Shown in pieces: positions 37,668 through 45,438 of a DNA stretch of 64,000 nucleotides. Both the position numbers and the translations under genes were made by a program. Source of the DNA: Variovorax paradoxus (GTDB lineage Bacteria; Pseudomonadota; Gammaproteobacteria; Burkholderiales; Burkholderiaceae_C). The first letter of the stretch is position 1. Each line of letters opens with the position of its first letter. The notes beneath the pieces are model-generated. The model worked only from the letters and a program-made list of their open reading frames with translations, had not been told where the DNA came from and ran no database searches. The stretch covers positions 1,922,001 to 1,986,000 of the forward strand of contig NZ_CP046622.1 of the NCBI RefSeq assembly GCF_009755665.1, read 5' to 3'.

Positions 37668-38558
37668 ATGCAGGGTTTTGGCAATCGGAGTTGGTGCGCT
37701 GGTATCACGTTGGCCGTTGTGCTCGTGATTGCAGGCTGCGCCGCACCGCGAGGGCCGGCGCCGGTCGAAGACCGTGGCACGATGACGCGCGCGCCCAATG
37801 CGGTACCCGGTGGCCCGCTTATCACTACCGATGCGTCGGGTAAGCCGCTTCCCGGCATCGAGAACTATGGCAAGCCGGGCTATTACGCCGTGCGCCCCGG
37901 CGACACGATTCGCCGCATCGGAAACGAGACCGGCCAAAGCTGGCAGAACATCGCTCGCTGGAACAATCTGGACAACCCAGACCTGATCGAAGTCGGCCAG
38001 GTGCTGCGTGTGGTTCCTCCGGTGGGTCCGACCTCTACCCCCGTGGCGGCCGCGGCCGCTCCGACCGAAGGCGCAGTGACCAAGCCCGTGACGCCGCCGG
38101 CTGTGCTGCCCGCCGCGCCCGCGAGCGCCGCGGCCAGCAAGCCGCCGGTTACCGCATCGCCCTCGGCACCTGCTGCGAATTCGGGCGACGAGGATCTCGG
38201 CTGGATCTGGCCCGCGCACGGCACGCTCATAGCCGGGTTCGACGATGCGAAGAACAAGGGCTTCGATATCGGCGGCAAAGCCGGCGACGCGGTCCTGGCC
38301 GCGGCCGATGGCCGCGTGGTCTATGCAGGCGCAGGCCTGCGCGGCTACGGCAACCTGATCATCCTGAAGCACAACAACACCTACCTCACGGCCTATGCGC
38401 ACAACCAGACGCTGCTCGTGAAGGAAGACCAGTCGGTGCAAAAGGGACAGAAGATCGCCGAGATGGGCAACAGCGACGCGGATCGCGTCAAGCTGCACTT
38501 CGAAATCCGTCGCCAGGGCAAGCCTGTCGACCCGGCACGCTACCTGCCGAGCCGGTAA
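37668..38558 (+). CDS. nlpD: NlpD-like lipoprotein, LysM + degenerate M23 peptidase domain
   Basis: NlpD activates periplasmic amidases (AmiC type) during daughter-cell separation. An ATG at 37668 with AAGGA upstream gives 296 residues. The N-terminus is a lipoprotein signal (VLVIAGC lipobox, Cys at about 24). A LysM domain follows (YYAVRPGDTIRRIGNETG, about 67-110), then a Pro/Ala/Thr linker and an M23 (LytM) domain (190-295). Active-site His residues are missing: the first ligand position reads NKGFDIGG and the HLH motif reads KLHFEI. This is expected of an amidase activator, not a working peptidase. The cluster position next to rpoS is canonical. Confidence 0.94.
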   Translation: MQGFGNRSWCAGITLAVVLVIAGCAAPRGPAPVEDRGTMTRAPNAVPGGPLITTDASGKPLPGIENYGKPGYYAVRPGDTIRRIGNETGQSWQNIARWNNLDNPDLIEVGQVLRVVPPVGPTSTPVAAAAAPTEGAVTKPVTPPAVLPAAPASAAASKPPVTASPSAPAANSGDEDLGWIWPAHGTLIAGFDDAKNKGFDIGGKAGDAVLAAADGRVVYAGAGLRGYGNLIILKHNNTYLTAYAHNQTLLVKEDQSVQKGQKIAEMGNSDADRVKLHFEIRRQGKPVDPARYLPSR

Positions 38559-38562
38559 TGCC

Positions 38563-39570
38563 ATGGCCGCCTCTCGCCCCCGCCGCACACTGCCTGTGCG
38601 CCGGTCGGCGGGCAAGGGCGAAGCAGCCGCAGACCACAATCTAGACAGCACGCCTGCAGCAAGGCCCAGCCGGGCTGCCGCACACCCGATTGCGGTTGCC
38701 GAACCGCCAGGCGGCGAGGGCGCGGATGCCCTGACCATCTACCTGCGGCAGGTTCGGCGCACCGAACTCTTCACGCCCGAGCAGGAATACCAGGCCGCAT
38801 GCGCTGCCCGCGCCGGCGACTTTGCAGCGCGGCAATCGATGATCGAACACAACCTGCGGCTGGTTGTGAACATCGCCAAGGCCTACCTGGGCCGCGGCGT
38901 GCCGCTTTCCGATCTGATCGAGGAAGGCAACCTCGGTCTGATGCACGCCATCACCAAGTTCGAACCCGAGCGCGGCTTTCGCTTTTCCACTTATGCGACG
39001 TGGTGGATCCGGCAATCGGTCGAGCGGGCCGTCATGACCCAGGCCCGGGCGATCCGCCTGCCCGTGCAGGTGGTGCGCGAACTGCAACAGGTGCTGCGGG
39101 CCCGTCGCACGCTCGAAGGCGATTCGGACTTTCTGGCGAACCGGCCCGACGGCGTGCGCGTGGAAGACATTGCCGCGTTTCTGGGGCGCGAAGTGCAGGC
39201 GGTGGCGGAGCTGCTGGCGCTGGCGGAGGCGCCGCGCTCGCTGGATGGCGGCGACGCGCATGGTGACGAAGGCTTTACCTTGGCAGACACCGTGGCCTCC
39301 GACGACGAGCGAGGCGACCCGACCGACGTGACCCACACGCACGAGGTCGAACGCCTGCTCGACCAGTGGGTTCATGCGCTCGATGCACGCGAGCGCGAGG
39401 TGCTCGAGGGCCGCTATGGCTTGCATGACCGGGAGCCCGAAACGCTCGAAGTGTTGAGCGTCCGGCTCGGCCTGACGCGGGAGCGCGTGAGGCAGATCCA
39501 GAACCAGGCACTCGCCAAGATGCGCCGCCAGCTGGTCCGCTCCGGCGTGGGGCGCGACGCCTTGTTCTAG
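38563..39570 (+). CDS. rpoS: RNA polymerase sigma factor RpoS
   Basis: RpoS directs stationary-phase and general-stress transcription. The 335-residue product has region 1.2 (DALTIYLRQVRRTELFTPEQE), region 2 ([39 protein letters not shown]), region 3 and region 4 ending in GLTRERVRQIQNQALAKMRRQL. The N-terminal 45 residues are low-complexity. It starts 4 bases after nlpD; in related bacteria the rpoS promoter lies inside nlpD. Together with surE and pcm it forms a survival cluster. Confidence 0.96.
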   Translation: MAASRPRRTLPVRRSAGKGEAAADHNLDSTPAARPSRAAAHPIAVAEPPGGEGADALTIYLRQVRRTELFTPEQEYQAACAARAGDFAARQSMIEHNLRLVVNIAKAYLGRGVPLSDLIEEGNLGLMHAITKFEPERGFRFSTYATWWIRQSVERAVMTQARAIRLPVQVVRELQQVLRARRTLEGDSDFLANRPDGVRVEDIAAFLGREVQAVAELLALAEAPRSLDGGDAHGDEGFTLADTVASDDERGDPTDVTHTHEVERLLDQWVHALDAREREVLEGRYGLHDREPETLEVLSVRLGLTRERVRQIQNQALAKMRRQLVRSGVGRDALF

Positions 39571-39622
39571 GCGGAGCCGGGGCAGCCGCGGGAAGCCGGG
39601 CCGGCGCTGAGACAATCGGGGG

Positions 39623-41083
39623 ATGACGGAATCCACTGAAGAAAAGAAAGTCCCCACGAAAGCGGCCGGGAAGACCCCGGCCAGCGCCCCGGACGAATGG
39701 CTCAAGGTCGAGTCGCTCGACCTGGATGCGCAGGGTGTCGCCCACAACGCCCAAGGCATGGTCGTGTTCATCGAGGGCGCCCTGCCTTTCGAGGAAGTGC
39801 AGCTCAGCGTTCACCGGCGCAAGAACAACTGGGAACAAGGCACGGTCACCGCCATCCGGCGTGAATCGTCGCAACGCGTGCGCCCGGGCTGCCCGCACTT
39901 CGGGCTGCACACCGGCGCGTGCGGCGGCTGCAAGATGCAGCACCTGGACGCCGCGGCGCAGGTGGCGGTTAAGCAGCGTGCGCTCGAAGACAACCTGTGG
40001 CATCTCGGCAAGGTGCGGCCAGAGAACGTGCTGCGGCCGATGGAAGGGCCGGCCTGGCACTACCGCTACCGCGCCCGGCTCTCGGTGCGCCATGTGGTCA
40101 AGAAGGGCACGGTGCTGATCGGCTTTCACGAGCGCAAGAGCCGGTATCTTGCCGACATGCAGGTGTGCCCGGTGCTGCCGAAGCAGGTCAGCGACATGCT
40201 GATGCCGCTGCGCGAACTGATCGGCTCGATGGATGCTCGCGAAACCTGTCCGCAGATCGAGCTTGCCTGCGGCGATGCGCCGGGGACGACCGTGCTCGGC
40301 ACGATTGCGCTGGTGCTCAGGCACCTGGAGCCGCTGTCCAACGCGGACATCAGCCGCTTGAAGGCGTTCGCGGCGCAGAACCCGGGCGTTCAATGGTGGC
40401 TGCAGGCCAAGGGCCCCGAAACAGTGAAGCTGCTGGAAGAGGGCGGCACGCCGCTGTCGTACGAACTGCCGGAGTTCGGCGTCACCATGCTGTTCAAGCC
40501 GACCGATTTCACGCAGGTCAATCCGCACATCAATCGCGCGCTGGTGGGCAAGGCGCTGCGCCTTCTCGATGTGCAGCCGCAAGAGCGTGTGATCGACTGG
40601 TTCTGCGGGCTGGGCAATTTCACCCTGCCGCTGGCCAGCCGTGCGCGCGAGGTTCTTGGCATTGAAGGCAGCGACACCCTGGTGGCGCGCGCGAGCGACA
40701 ACTTCAAGAAGAATGAACCTGCCACGCTGGCCAGGCGGGCGCTTTCGCCAACCCGGTTCGTGGCGCGCAATCTCTTCGAAATGACACCCGCCATGCTGGT
40801 GGCCGACGGCAGCGCGGACAAGTGGCTGGTCGACCCCCCGCGCGAAGGCGCCTTCGCGCTCGCCAAGGCCATGGCCGACCTGCACCTGCAACCCGAGCTG
40901 CGAACCGACGGCTGGACGCCGCCGAAGCGCATCGTGTACGTGAGCTGCAATCCGTCCACCCTTGCGCGGGATGCGGGGCTGCTCGTGCACCAGGCCGGGT
41001 ATCGGTGCACCTTTGCCGGAGTGATCAACATGTTCCCGCACACGGCGCACGTGGAGTCGATTGCGGTGTTCGATCTGGCATGA
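39623..41083 (+). CDS. rlmD: 23S rRNA (uracil-1939-C5)-methyltransferase RlmD
   Basis: RlmD (RumA) methylates U1939 of 23S rRNA using S-adenosylmethionine and an iron-sulfur cluster. The 486-residue product has a TRAM-like N-terminal domain ([21 protein letters not shown]), the cluster-binding Cys set ([16 protein letters not shown] and a later Cys in MQVCPVL), the SAM domain ([30 protein letters not shown]) and the catalytic Cys in [12 protein letters not shown]. It is somewhat longer than E. coli RlmD (433) because of N-terminal and internal extensions. Confidence 0.95.
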   Translation: MTESTEEKKVPTKAAGKTPASAPDEWLKVESLDLDAQGVAHNAQGMVVFIEGALPFEEVQLSVHRRKNNWEQGTVTAIRRESSQRVRPGCPHFGLHTGACGGCKMQHLDAAAQVAVKQRALEDNLWHLGKVRPENVLRPMEGPAWHYRYRARLSVRHVVKKGTVLIGFHERKSRYLADMQVCPVLPKQVSDMLMPLRELIGSMDARETCPQIELACGDAPGTTVLGTIALVLRHLEPLSNADISRLKAFAAQNPGVQWWLQAKGPETVKLLEEGGTPLSYELPEFGVTMLFKPTDFTQVNPHINRALVGKALRLLDVQPQERVIDWFCGLGNFTLPLASRAREVLGIEGSDTLVARASDNFKKNEPATLARRALSPTRFVARNLFEMTPAMLVADGSADKWLVDPPREGAFALAKAMADLHLQPELRTDGWTPPKRIVYVSCNPSTLARDAGLLVHQAGYRCTFAGVINMFPHTAHVESIAVFDLA

Positions 41084-41109
41084 AAAAAGGGCCCGAGAGG
41101 GCCCTTTTT
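41083..41109. terminator. Bidirectional Rho-independent terminator
   Basis: AAAAAAGGGCCC and GGGCCCTTTTT form a stem with a 4-base loop between the rlmD stop and the convergent Bax inhibitor-1-like gene. Confidence 0.88.
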
Positions 41110-41144
41110 ATTGGCGCTACGGGAAGCGCCTTCGTTCGATTCAA

Positions 41145-41846
41145 TCAGTCGCGTTCGCCGCCGGCAATGCCCAGCAGGGCGAGCAGGCTCTGGAACACGT
41201 TGAACAGGTCCAGGTAGAGCGCAAGCGTGGCGCTGATGTAGTTGGTTTCGCCGCCATCCATGATCTGCTTCAGGTCATAGAGCATGAAGGCCGAGAAGAT
41301 GCCGATGGCAGCCACCGAGATGGCCATCATGCCGGCGCTCGAGCCGACGAAGACATTGATGATGGCGCCCACCATCAGCACCATGGCGCCGACGAAGAGC
41401 CACTTGCCCATCCCGGACAGGTCGCGCTTGATCACGGTGGCCAGCGAAGCCATCACGAAGAACACGCCGGCGGTGCCGCCGAACGCGGTCATGATGAGCT
41501 CGGAGCCGTTCTTGAAGCCCAGCACCATCGCGATGAGCCGCGACAGCATCAGGCCCATGAAGAAGGTGAAGGCCAGCAGCACCGGCACGCCGGCGGCCGA
41601 GTTCTTGGTTTTCTCGATGGCGAACATGAAGCCGAAGGCGCCGCCGAGGAAAACGATGAGGCCCAGGCCGCCCGTGAGCGAGCGGGTAATGCCGGTGCTG
41701 ACGCCGATCCATGCGCCCAGCACGGTGGGCAGCAGGCTCAGGGCGAGCAGCCAGTAGGTGTTGCGCAGGACGCGTTGGCGCTCAGCCTGCGGCAGCACCT
41801 GGCCGTAGCCGGTGGAAGTGTCGAGGGTGGTCACGCGGTCGTTCAT
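41145..41846 (-). CDS. Bax inhibitor-1/YccA family membrane protein
   Basis: This 233-residue protein has seven hydrophobic helices and the BI-1 family features, including NTYWLLALSLLPTVLGAW in helix 1, a GTAGVFFVMASLATV helix and the conserved C-terminal ISATLALYLDLFNVFQSLLALLG. Bacterial relatives (YccA, YbhL) modulate FtsH proteolysis or act as a pH-sensitive calcium leak. The start MNDRVTTLDTSTGYGQ is standard. It is a stand-alone gene. Confidence 0.93.
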   Translation of the reverse strand: MNDRVTTLDTSTGYGQVLPQAERQRVLRNTYWLLALSLLPTVLGAWIGVSTGITRSLTGGLGLIVFLGGAFGFMFAIEKTKNSAAGVPVLLAFTFFMGLMLSRLIAMVLGFKNGSELIMTAFGGTAGVFFVMASLATVIKRDLSGMGKWLFVGAMVLMVGAIINVFVGSSAGMMAISVAAIGIFSAFMLYDLKQIMDGGETNYISATLALYLDLFNVFQSLLALLGIAGGERD

Positions 41847-42008
41847 GGCAGTAGCTCCTTGGGTTGCTGCACTGACGCAGTTGGGCGCATTCTAGGGTTC
41901 TGCAAGAGGGGGTGATACAAAGACCGTATGGATGATGGTCCTAAGGGCGCCAGGACCGGCCGGCTCTTTGGCCGTTATGCTCTTGGGTTTACGCAACCGA
42001 CGCTCAAA

Positions 42009-42416
42009 ATGAAGACCAAGTCCTTCCTCGAACTCGCCGACGTCAAGGCCATTGCCGCGGCTGCCGAAGCCGAAGCCCTCAAGAACAACTGGGCCGTCAC
42101 CATCGCCATTTCTGACGACGCAGGCAACCTGCTCTGGCTCCAGCGCCTGGACGGGGCTGCGGCCCTGTCTTCGCACATTGCCCCGGCCAAGGCCCATACG
42201 GCAGCCATGGGCCGCCGCGAAAGCAAGGTCTACGAAGACATCATCAACGGCGGCCGCACCGCGTTTCTCACGGCGCCCGCCGTGCAGGGCCTGCTGGAGG
42301 GCGGCGTGCCGATCGTTAAGGACGGCCAGGTGATCGGCGCCGTGGGCGTGAGCGGCGTGAAGTCGAACGAAGATGCCCAGATCGCCAAGGCGGGCATCGC
42401 AGCGCTCGGCCTTTGA
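42009..42416 (+). CDS. GlcG/HbpS family heme-binding-like protein
   Basis: This 135-residue protein has the GlcG/HbpS (DUF336) pattern: SFLELADVKAIAAAAEAEAL, a VTIAISDDAGNLLWLQRLDGA strand, AAMGRRES in the middle and GGVPIVKDGQVIGAVGVSGV near the end. HbpS binds heme in Streptomyces; GlcG is of unknown function beside glycolate oxidase. The ATG at 42009 gives the family-type N-terminus. It has its own terminator and is next to the heme and iron locus, but no direct link is shown. Confidence 0.88.
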   Translation: MKTKSFLELADVKAIAAAAEAEALKNNWAVTIAISDDAGNLLWLQRLDGAAALSSHIAPAKAHTAAMGRRESKVYEDIINGGRTAFLTAPAVQGLLEGGVPIVKDGQVIGAVGVSGVKSNEDAQIAKAGIAALGL

Positions 42417-42459
42417 GGAAGTAGCTTGCTGCGCGGTGTTCCGCGCAGAAAAAAGCAAA

Positions 42460-42486
42460 ACGCCGACTTCGAGTCGGCGTTTTTTT
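42460..42486 (+). terminator. Rho-independent terminator after the GlcG-like gene
   Basis: ACGCCGACT and AGTCGGCGT form a 9-bp perfect stem with a short TCG loop region, followed by seven T. Confidence 0.92.
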
Positions 42487-42612
42487 ATGGGTATTCAGCG
42501 TGAAAAAAAGCTTGGCTAGTCGGCGAACCGTTGGCTAGCAAAAACGACCCTTCGGAGATGAATCTCCTGGAGTCGCCCCACGATGAAACTTGCGCGAAGG
42601 GCGGGCTGATGC

Positions 42613-42825
42613 TTACTTGGTAAGGATCAGCTTGCCGAGTTTGGTCGCCTGAAGACGATAGAGGGAACCGTTGTGCATGATGCCCACGGTCTTGCTTCCC
42701 TTGAGAAGCTCCGTGCTTTCGACCATCGGTGCCGGACGCGGGGCCTGGATGGACGCATGTCCGCCACCCGATTGGTCGAGCGACGGATGACTCAAAACAG
42801 AAAAGGCGTTCGGTTTGGCTTGCAT
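42613..42825 (-). CDS. hemP: Hemin uptake protein HemP
   Basis: This 70-residue protein carries the HemP domain at its C-terminus: ELLKGSKTVGIMHNGSLYRL followed by QATKLGKLILTK. The N-terminal 35 residues are disordered (SHPSLDQSGGGHASIQ). HemP is a small protein under iron control that is needed for heme use in several betaproteobacteria, apparently as an activator of heme receptor genes. A strong Fur-box candidate lies 30 bases upstream. It is 96 bases downstream of exbD on the same strand and so close to the TonB energising genes. Confidence 0.9.
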   Translation of the reverse strand: MQAKPNAFSVLSHPSLDQSGGGHASIQAPRPAPMVESTELLKGSKTVGIMHNGSLYRLQATKLGKLILTK

Positions 42826-42855
42826 CTGAAATTCCCCTTATCGAAGCGATGAGTG

Positions 42856-42874
42856 AATGATAATGATTCGCAAT
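42856..42874. promoter_or_regulatory. Fur box of hemP
   Basis: AATGATAATGATTCGCAAT is a good match to the 19-bp Fur consensus and contains its ATAATGATT core. It sits 31-49 bases upstream of the hemP ATG on the minus strand, where promoter elements are expected. Confidence 0.75.
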
Positions 42875-42920
42875 AAAAAGTCAATCGCGGCGATCAACTT
42901 TTTTTTGCCGCATTCAGTGA

Positions 42921-43334
42921 CTACTTCGCGTCCGGTTCGGTAATGAAGCCGATCTTGCGCACGCCGGCCTCGCGGGCTGCCGACATCGCCTTGGCAACAC
43001 GTTCGTAGCGGACTTCCTTGTCGCCGCGGATGTGCAGTTCGGGCTGGGGGTTCTTGGCGGCTTCTGCCGCAAGGCGGCCAGGCAGCTCGCCATCCGCGAT
43101 CTTCTGCTCGTTCCAGTAATAGTCGCCCTGGGCAGAAATACTGAAAAGGATGTTCTCCGGCTTGGCCTGCTCGGGTTCGCTGGTGGCGCGGGGGAGGTCG
43201 ATATTGACCGCGTGTTTCATCACCGGCACGGTGATGATGAAGATGATGAGCAGCACCAGCATGACGTCGACCAGCGGCGTCATGTTGATCTCGTTCATCA
43301 CCTCATCGGGTTCGTCCTGGGTACCGAAAGCCAT
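42921..43334 (-). CDS. exbD: Biopolymer transport protein ExbD
   Basis: ExbD and ExbB form the proton-driven stator that energises TonB. The 137-residue product has one N-terminal transmembrane helix (NEINMTPLVDVMLVLLIIFII) with the conserved Asp in PLVDVML that carries protons, and a periplasmic domain with ELHIRGDKEVRYERVAKAM. It begins 5 bases after exbB and follows tonB in the same minus-strand operon. Confidence 0.96.
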   Translation of the reverse strand: MAFGTQDEPDEVMNEINMTPLVDVMLVLLIIFIITVPVMKHAVNIDLPRATSEPEQAKPENILFSISAQGDYYWNEQKIADGELPGRLAAEAAKNPQPELHIRGDKEVRYERVAKAMSAAREAGVRKIGFITEPDAK

Positions 43335-43339
43335 GATGC

Positions 43340-44056
43340 TCAGCCCTTCTTGAGCGGAACCACGATGGCATCGCCGCTGCCGCTTTGCACGCGCGCGCCG
43401 GTCACGAAGTAGGCGTGCAGGTCATGGGCAAAGCTGTTGAGCTTGGTCAGCACGAACTTGTTGCCGCGGACCAGCGCGTTGTAGCCCAGCACCGCCGGAA
43501 TGGCCACCGCCAGGCCCAGCGCCGTCATGATCAGCGCCTCGCCGATCGGGCCTGCCACCTTGTCGATGGTGGCCTGGCCGGCCGAGCCGATGCTCATGAG
43601 CGCGTGGTAGATACCCCAGACGGTGCCGAACAGACCAATGAACGGGGCCGTCGAGCCGACAGAAGCCAGGATGGCGAGGCCGGTCTGCAGGCGCGCCGTG
43701 AAAGCGTCGATGCCGTTGCGCAGTGCGCGCGTGATCCAGTCACTCACGTCGAGCGCGTCGTGCAGATGAGCCTTTGTGTTGCGATGGTGCGCAGCCGCCT
43801 CGCGGCCTTCGAGCGCCAGTGCGCGAAACGGGTTGCTGTCGTCCTTGCCGAGCTTGTTCAGGGCGGTGGCGAAGTCTTCGCTGTGCCAGAAGTCCTGCGA
43901 GTGCTTGGCAAAGCGCTTGTATTTGATGACGTCGAGGGCCTTGATGATGATCACGATCCACGATGCAAGCGACATGCCGATCAACAGCACCGCGACGGCC
44001 TTGGTGACGAAATCGCCCTGGCTCCAGACGTTCATCAAGCCGAATTGGGAATCCAT
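43340..44056 (-). CDS. exbB: Biopolymer transport protein ExbB (MotA/TolQ/ExbB family)
   Basis: This 238-residue inner-membrane protein has three transmembrane helices: AVAVLLIGMSLASWIVIIIK near 17, then LQTGLAILASVGSTAPFIGL near 133 and IGEALIMTALGLAVAIPAV near 170. The pattern GSTAPFIGLFGTVWGI is diagnostic for ExbB/TolQ. It forms the proton channel with ExbD. It lies 22 bases downstream of tonB, so intact translation of this cistron does not need the disrupted tonB to be read through. Confidence 0.96.
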   Translation of the reverse strand: MDSQFGLMNVWSQGDFVTKAVAVLLIGMSLASWIVIIIKALDVIKYKRFAKHSQDFWHSEDFATALNKLGKDDSNPFRALALEGREAAAHHRNTKAHLHDALDVSDWITRALRNGIDAFTARLQTGLAILASVGSTAPFIGLFGTVWGIYHALMSIGSAGQATIDKVAGPIGEALIMTALGLAVAIPAVLGYNALVRGNKFVLTKLNSFAHDLHAYFVTGARVQSGSGDAIVVPLKKG

Positions 44057-44078
44057 ACGAAGTTGCTCCAGAGAAAAA

Positions 44079-44784
44079 TTAGTTCAATTTGAATGAGAAG
44101 GGCGCTCGCAGCAGGTAGGTCGTCTGCGCGTTGCCTCCTGTTTGCCTGAAGGGCGTGACCTGGGCGGTTCGGGCGGCACTCAACGCCGCCTCGTCCAGCC
44201 GTTCGAATCCGCTGGACTTGTAGAGTTCGACCCGCTTGGCGAAGCCTTCGCTGTCGAAGTAGATCGAGACGACGGTGGTTCCCGACTCGCCAAGACGCTT
44301 GCTCATGCTGGGAAATACCAGCTTGGGCTCCCTGACGTAGCGGGTCTGGCCTTCAGAGATCTCGATCATCCGCGGTGCCGGTGGGGCAGGGGGCGCGGGC
44401 GGCGGAGCGGGTGGTGCTGGCGGCGCCGGTGCTTCGACCGGAGGCGCGGGGGGGGCGGCTCGGTCACGCCCACCGGGGCGCTGGGGGCGGGGGTCGGCTT
44501 GGGTTCGCGTATCGCCACAGGCCTGGGCGGGGGCTTGACCACGTCGGGTTTGCGCTGCGGAGGCGGAGGAGGAGGGGGGGCGGCGGCGGTGCGGGCTTGG
44601 GCGGCTCGACGAACTGGCTCAATATTTCGACGGGAATCACCACCTCTGCAGCGCGGCGCAACAGGCCGCTTTGGAGCGCCCAAAGCGCGGCTGCATGAAA
44701 CAGGATCACGCCTCCGGCAATGAGTGCATTGCGCGAAAGGCCCAGAACGGAGGGAGGGGGAGCAAAGCGGTCAGACACGATCAA
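44079..44784 (-). pseudogene. tonB: tonB, energy transducer TonB, with two apparent -1 frameshifts
   Basis: TonB transmits ExbBD energy to outer-membrane receptors. The parts lie in three frames. The N-terminal frame (TTG at 44784) has a cytoplasmic start, a transmembrane helix (ALIAGGVILFHAAALWAL) and VEPPKPAPPPPP. The middle frame gives QRKPDVVKPPPRPVAIREPK and more Pro. The third gives a Pro/Ala stretch and the C-terminal domain (VREPKLVFPSMSKRLGES to RAPFSFKLN, stop at 44079). The frame changes occur at the 7-G run 44574-44580 and the 8-G run 44448-44455; adding one base at each restores a 235-residue TonB of normal length. Sequencing error, phase variation or real mutation are all possible. 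Co-operonic with exbB, exbD. Confidence 0.85.
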
Positions 44785-44889
44785 CCAATTCGAATGCGGA
44801 CACGCGTGGAGCGTGCCCCGATTGCAGCAAAACCGCTACGACTACTGTTTACTTACGAAAGATCCACCAGACCGAGCCTGCGACAAGAA

Positions 44890-45162
44890 TCAGGCTGCCG
44901 CCGAGTGCCGAGAAGAGTTCCATGCCTTGCTTTCCGAAATGGAGGTGGCAAGCTGGATCGCGCTCGTTCCCGATTCGCGGTTCAACGCGGCTACCGGATG
45001 CGAGGCACTGCACTGCGCAACGATATCGCGCGCACAGCCTTCACATTGGCCGCATTGAGTGGCCACGCCAAGTTCGAACTGGACTTCGTCGAAAGTCATG
45101 CCCGCCCGCACGTGACGTGCGATTTCACGGTCGGAGACTCGGCGGCAGACGCAAACGATCAT
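44890..45162 (-). CDS. bfd: Bacterioferritin-associated ferredoxin (Bfd-like [2Fe-2S] protein)
   Basis: Bfd reduces bacterioferritin so that stored iron can be released under iron shortage. The chosen ATG at 45162 gives 90 residues starting MIVCVCRRVSDREIARHVR. Cys4 and Cys6 plus the CGQC pair at 37-40 (TQCGQCEGC) form the [2Fe-2S] site. The C-terminal 40 residues are longer than usual. It is the first gene of the minus-strand tonB-exbB-exbD side and is divergent from the siderophore receptor. The partner bacterioferritin lies 4.4 kb away at the other end of the locus. Confidence 0.9.
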   Translation of the reverse strand: MIVCVCRRVSDREIARHVRAGMTFDEVQFELGVATQCGQCEGCARDIVAQCSASHPVAALNRESGTSAIQLATSISESKAWNSSRHSAAA

Positions 45163-45211
45163 GGCGGTGAAAGCAGCAGTTGGCTGGCTGGTTTGGTTCG
45201 GATGATTATAA

Positions 45212-45230
45212 ATACGAATCTCTCGCATTT
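45212..45230. promoter_or_regulatory. Candidate Fur site upstream of bfd
   Basis: On the minus strand AATGCGAGAGATTCGTATT has imperfect Fur-like symmetry and shares the GATTCG core seen at hemP. It lies 50-70 bases upstream of the bfd start within the 275-bp bfd-receptor gap. Confidence 0.45.
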
Positions 45231-45302
45231 TCAATAACTATCACCTCGAGAGGTCTTTGGTGGTCTTTTGGGATGAAGTCGCATTTTTGCAACAGCAAAT
45301 CT

Positions 45303-45320
45303 AAGTGCGAATGATTAAGA
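45303..45320. promoter_or_regulatory. Candidate Fur site upstream of the siderophore receptor
   Basis: On the minus strand TCTTAATCATTCGCACTT shares the ATTCGCA half with the hemP Fur box. It lies about 120 bases before the receptor TTG. It is a weaker match than the hemP site. Confidence 0.4.
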
Positions 45321-45438
45321 CTACGTTCGAACCTACACTCCAGCCAAATTTCGGCAAGCCAAGCACTTCGACCGCGTGTCGTCGGACCCAGCCAGCCATT
45401 CAAAAAACTAGCCGTTTTCTGGCTTTCTGGAGGTTATC

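Noticed and set aside
42511..42537. Direct repeat of TTGGCTAG near 42511-42537
   Set aside because: Only 8 bases, two copies, in the hemP 3' region; no recombination or regulatory logic could be attached.
42537..42580. Terminator downstream of hemP
   Set aside because: There is a short GGAGAT/ATCTCC inverted repeat, but the T-run is 9 bases away, so I do not call it.
44366..44683. A separate Pro-rich protein within tonB
   Set aside because: It is the middle frame of the split tonB, and its start region does not resemble a real N-terminus.
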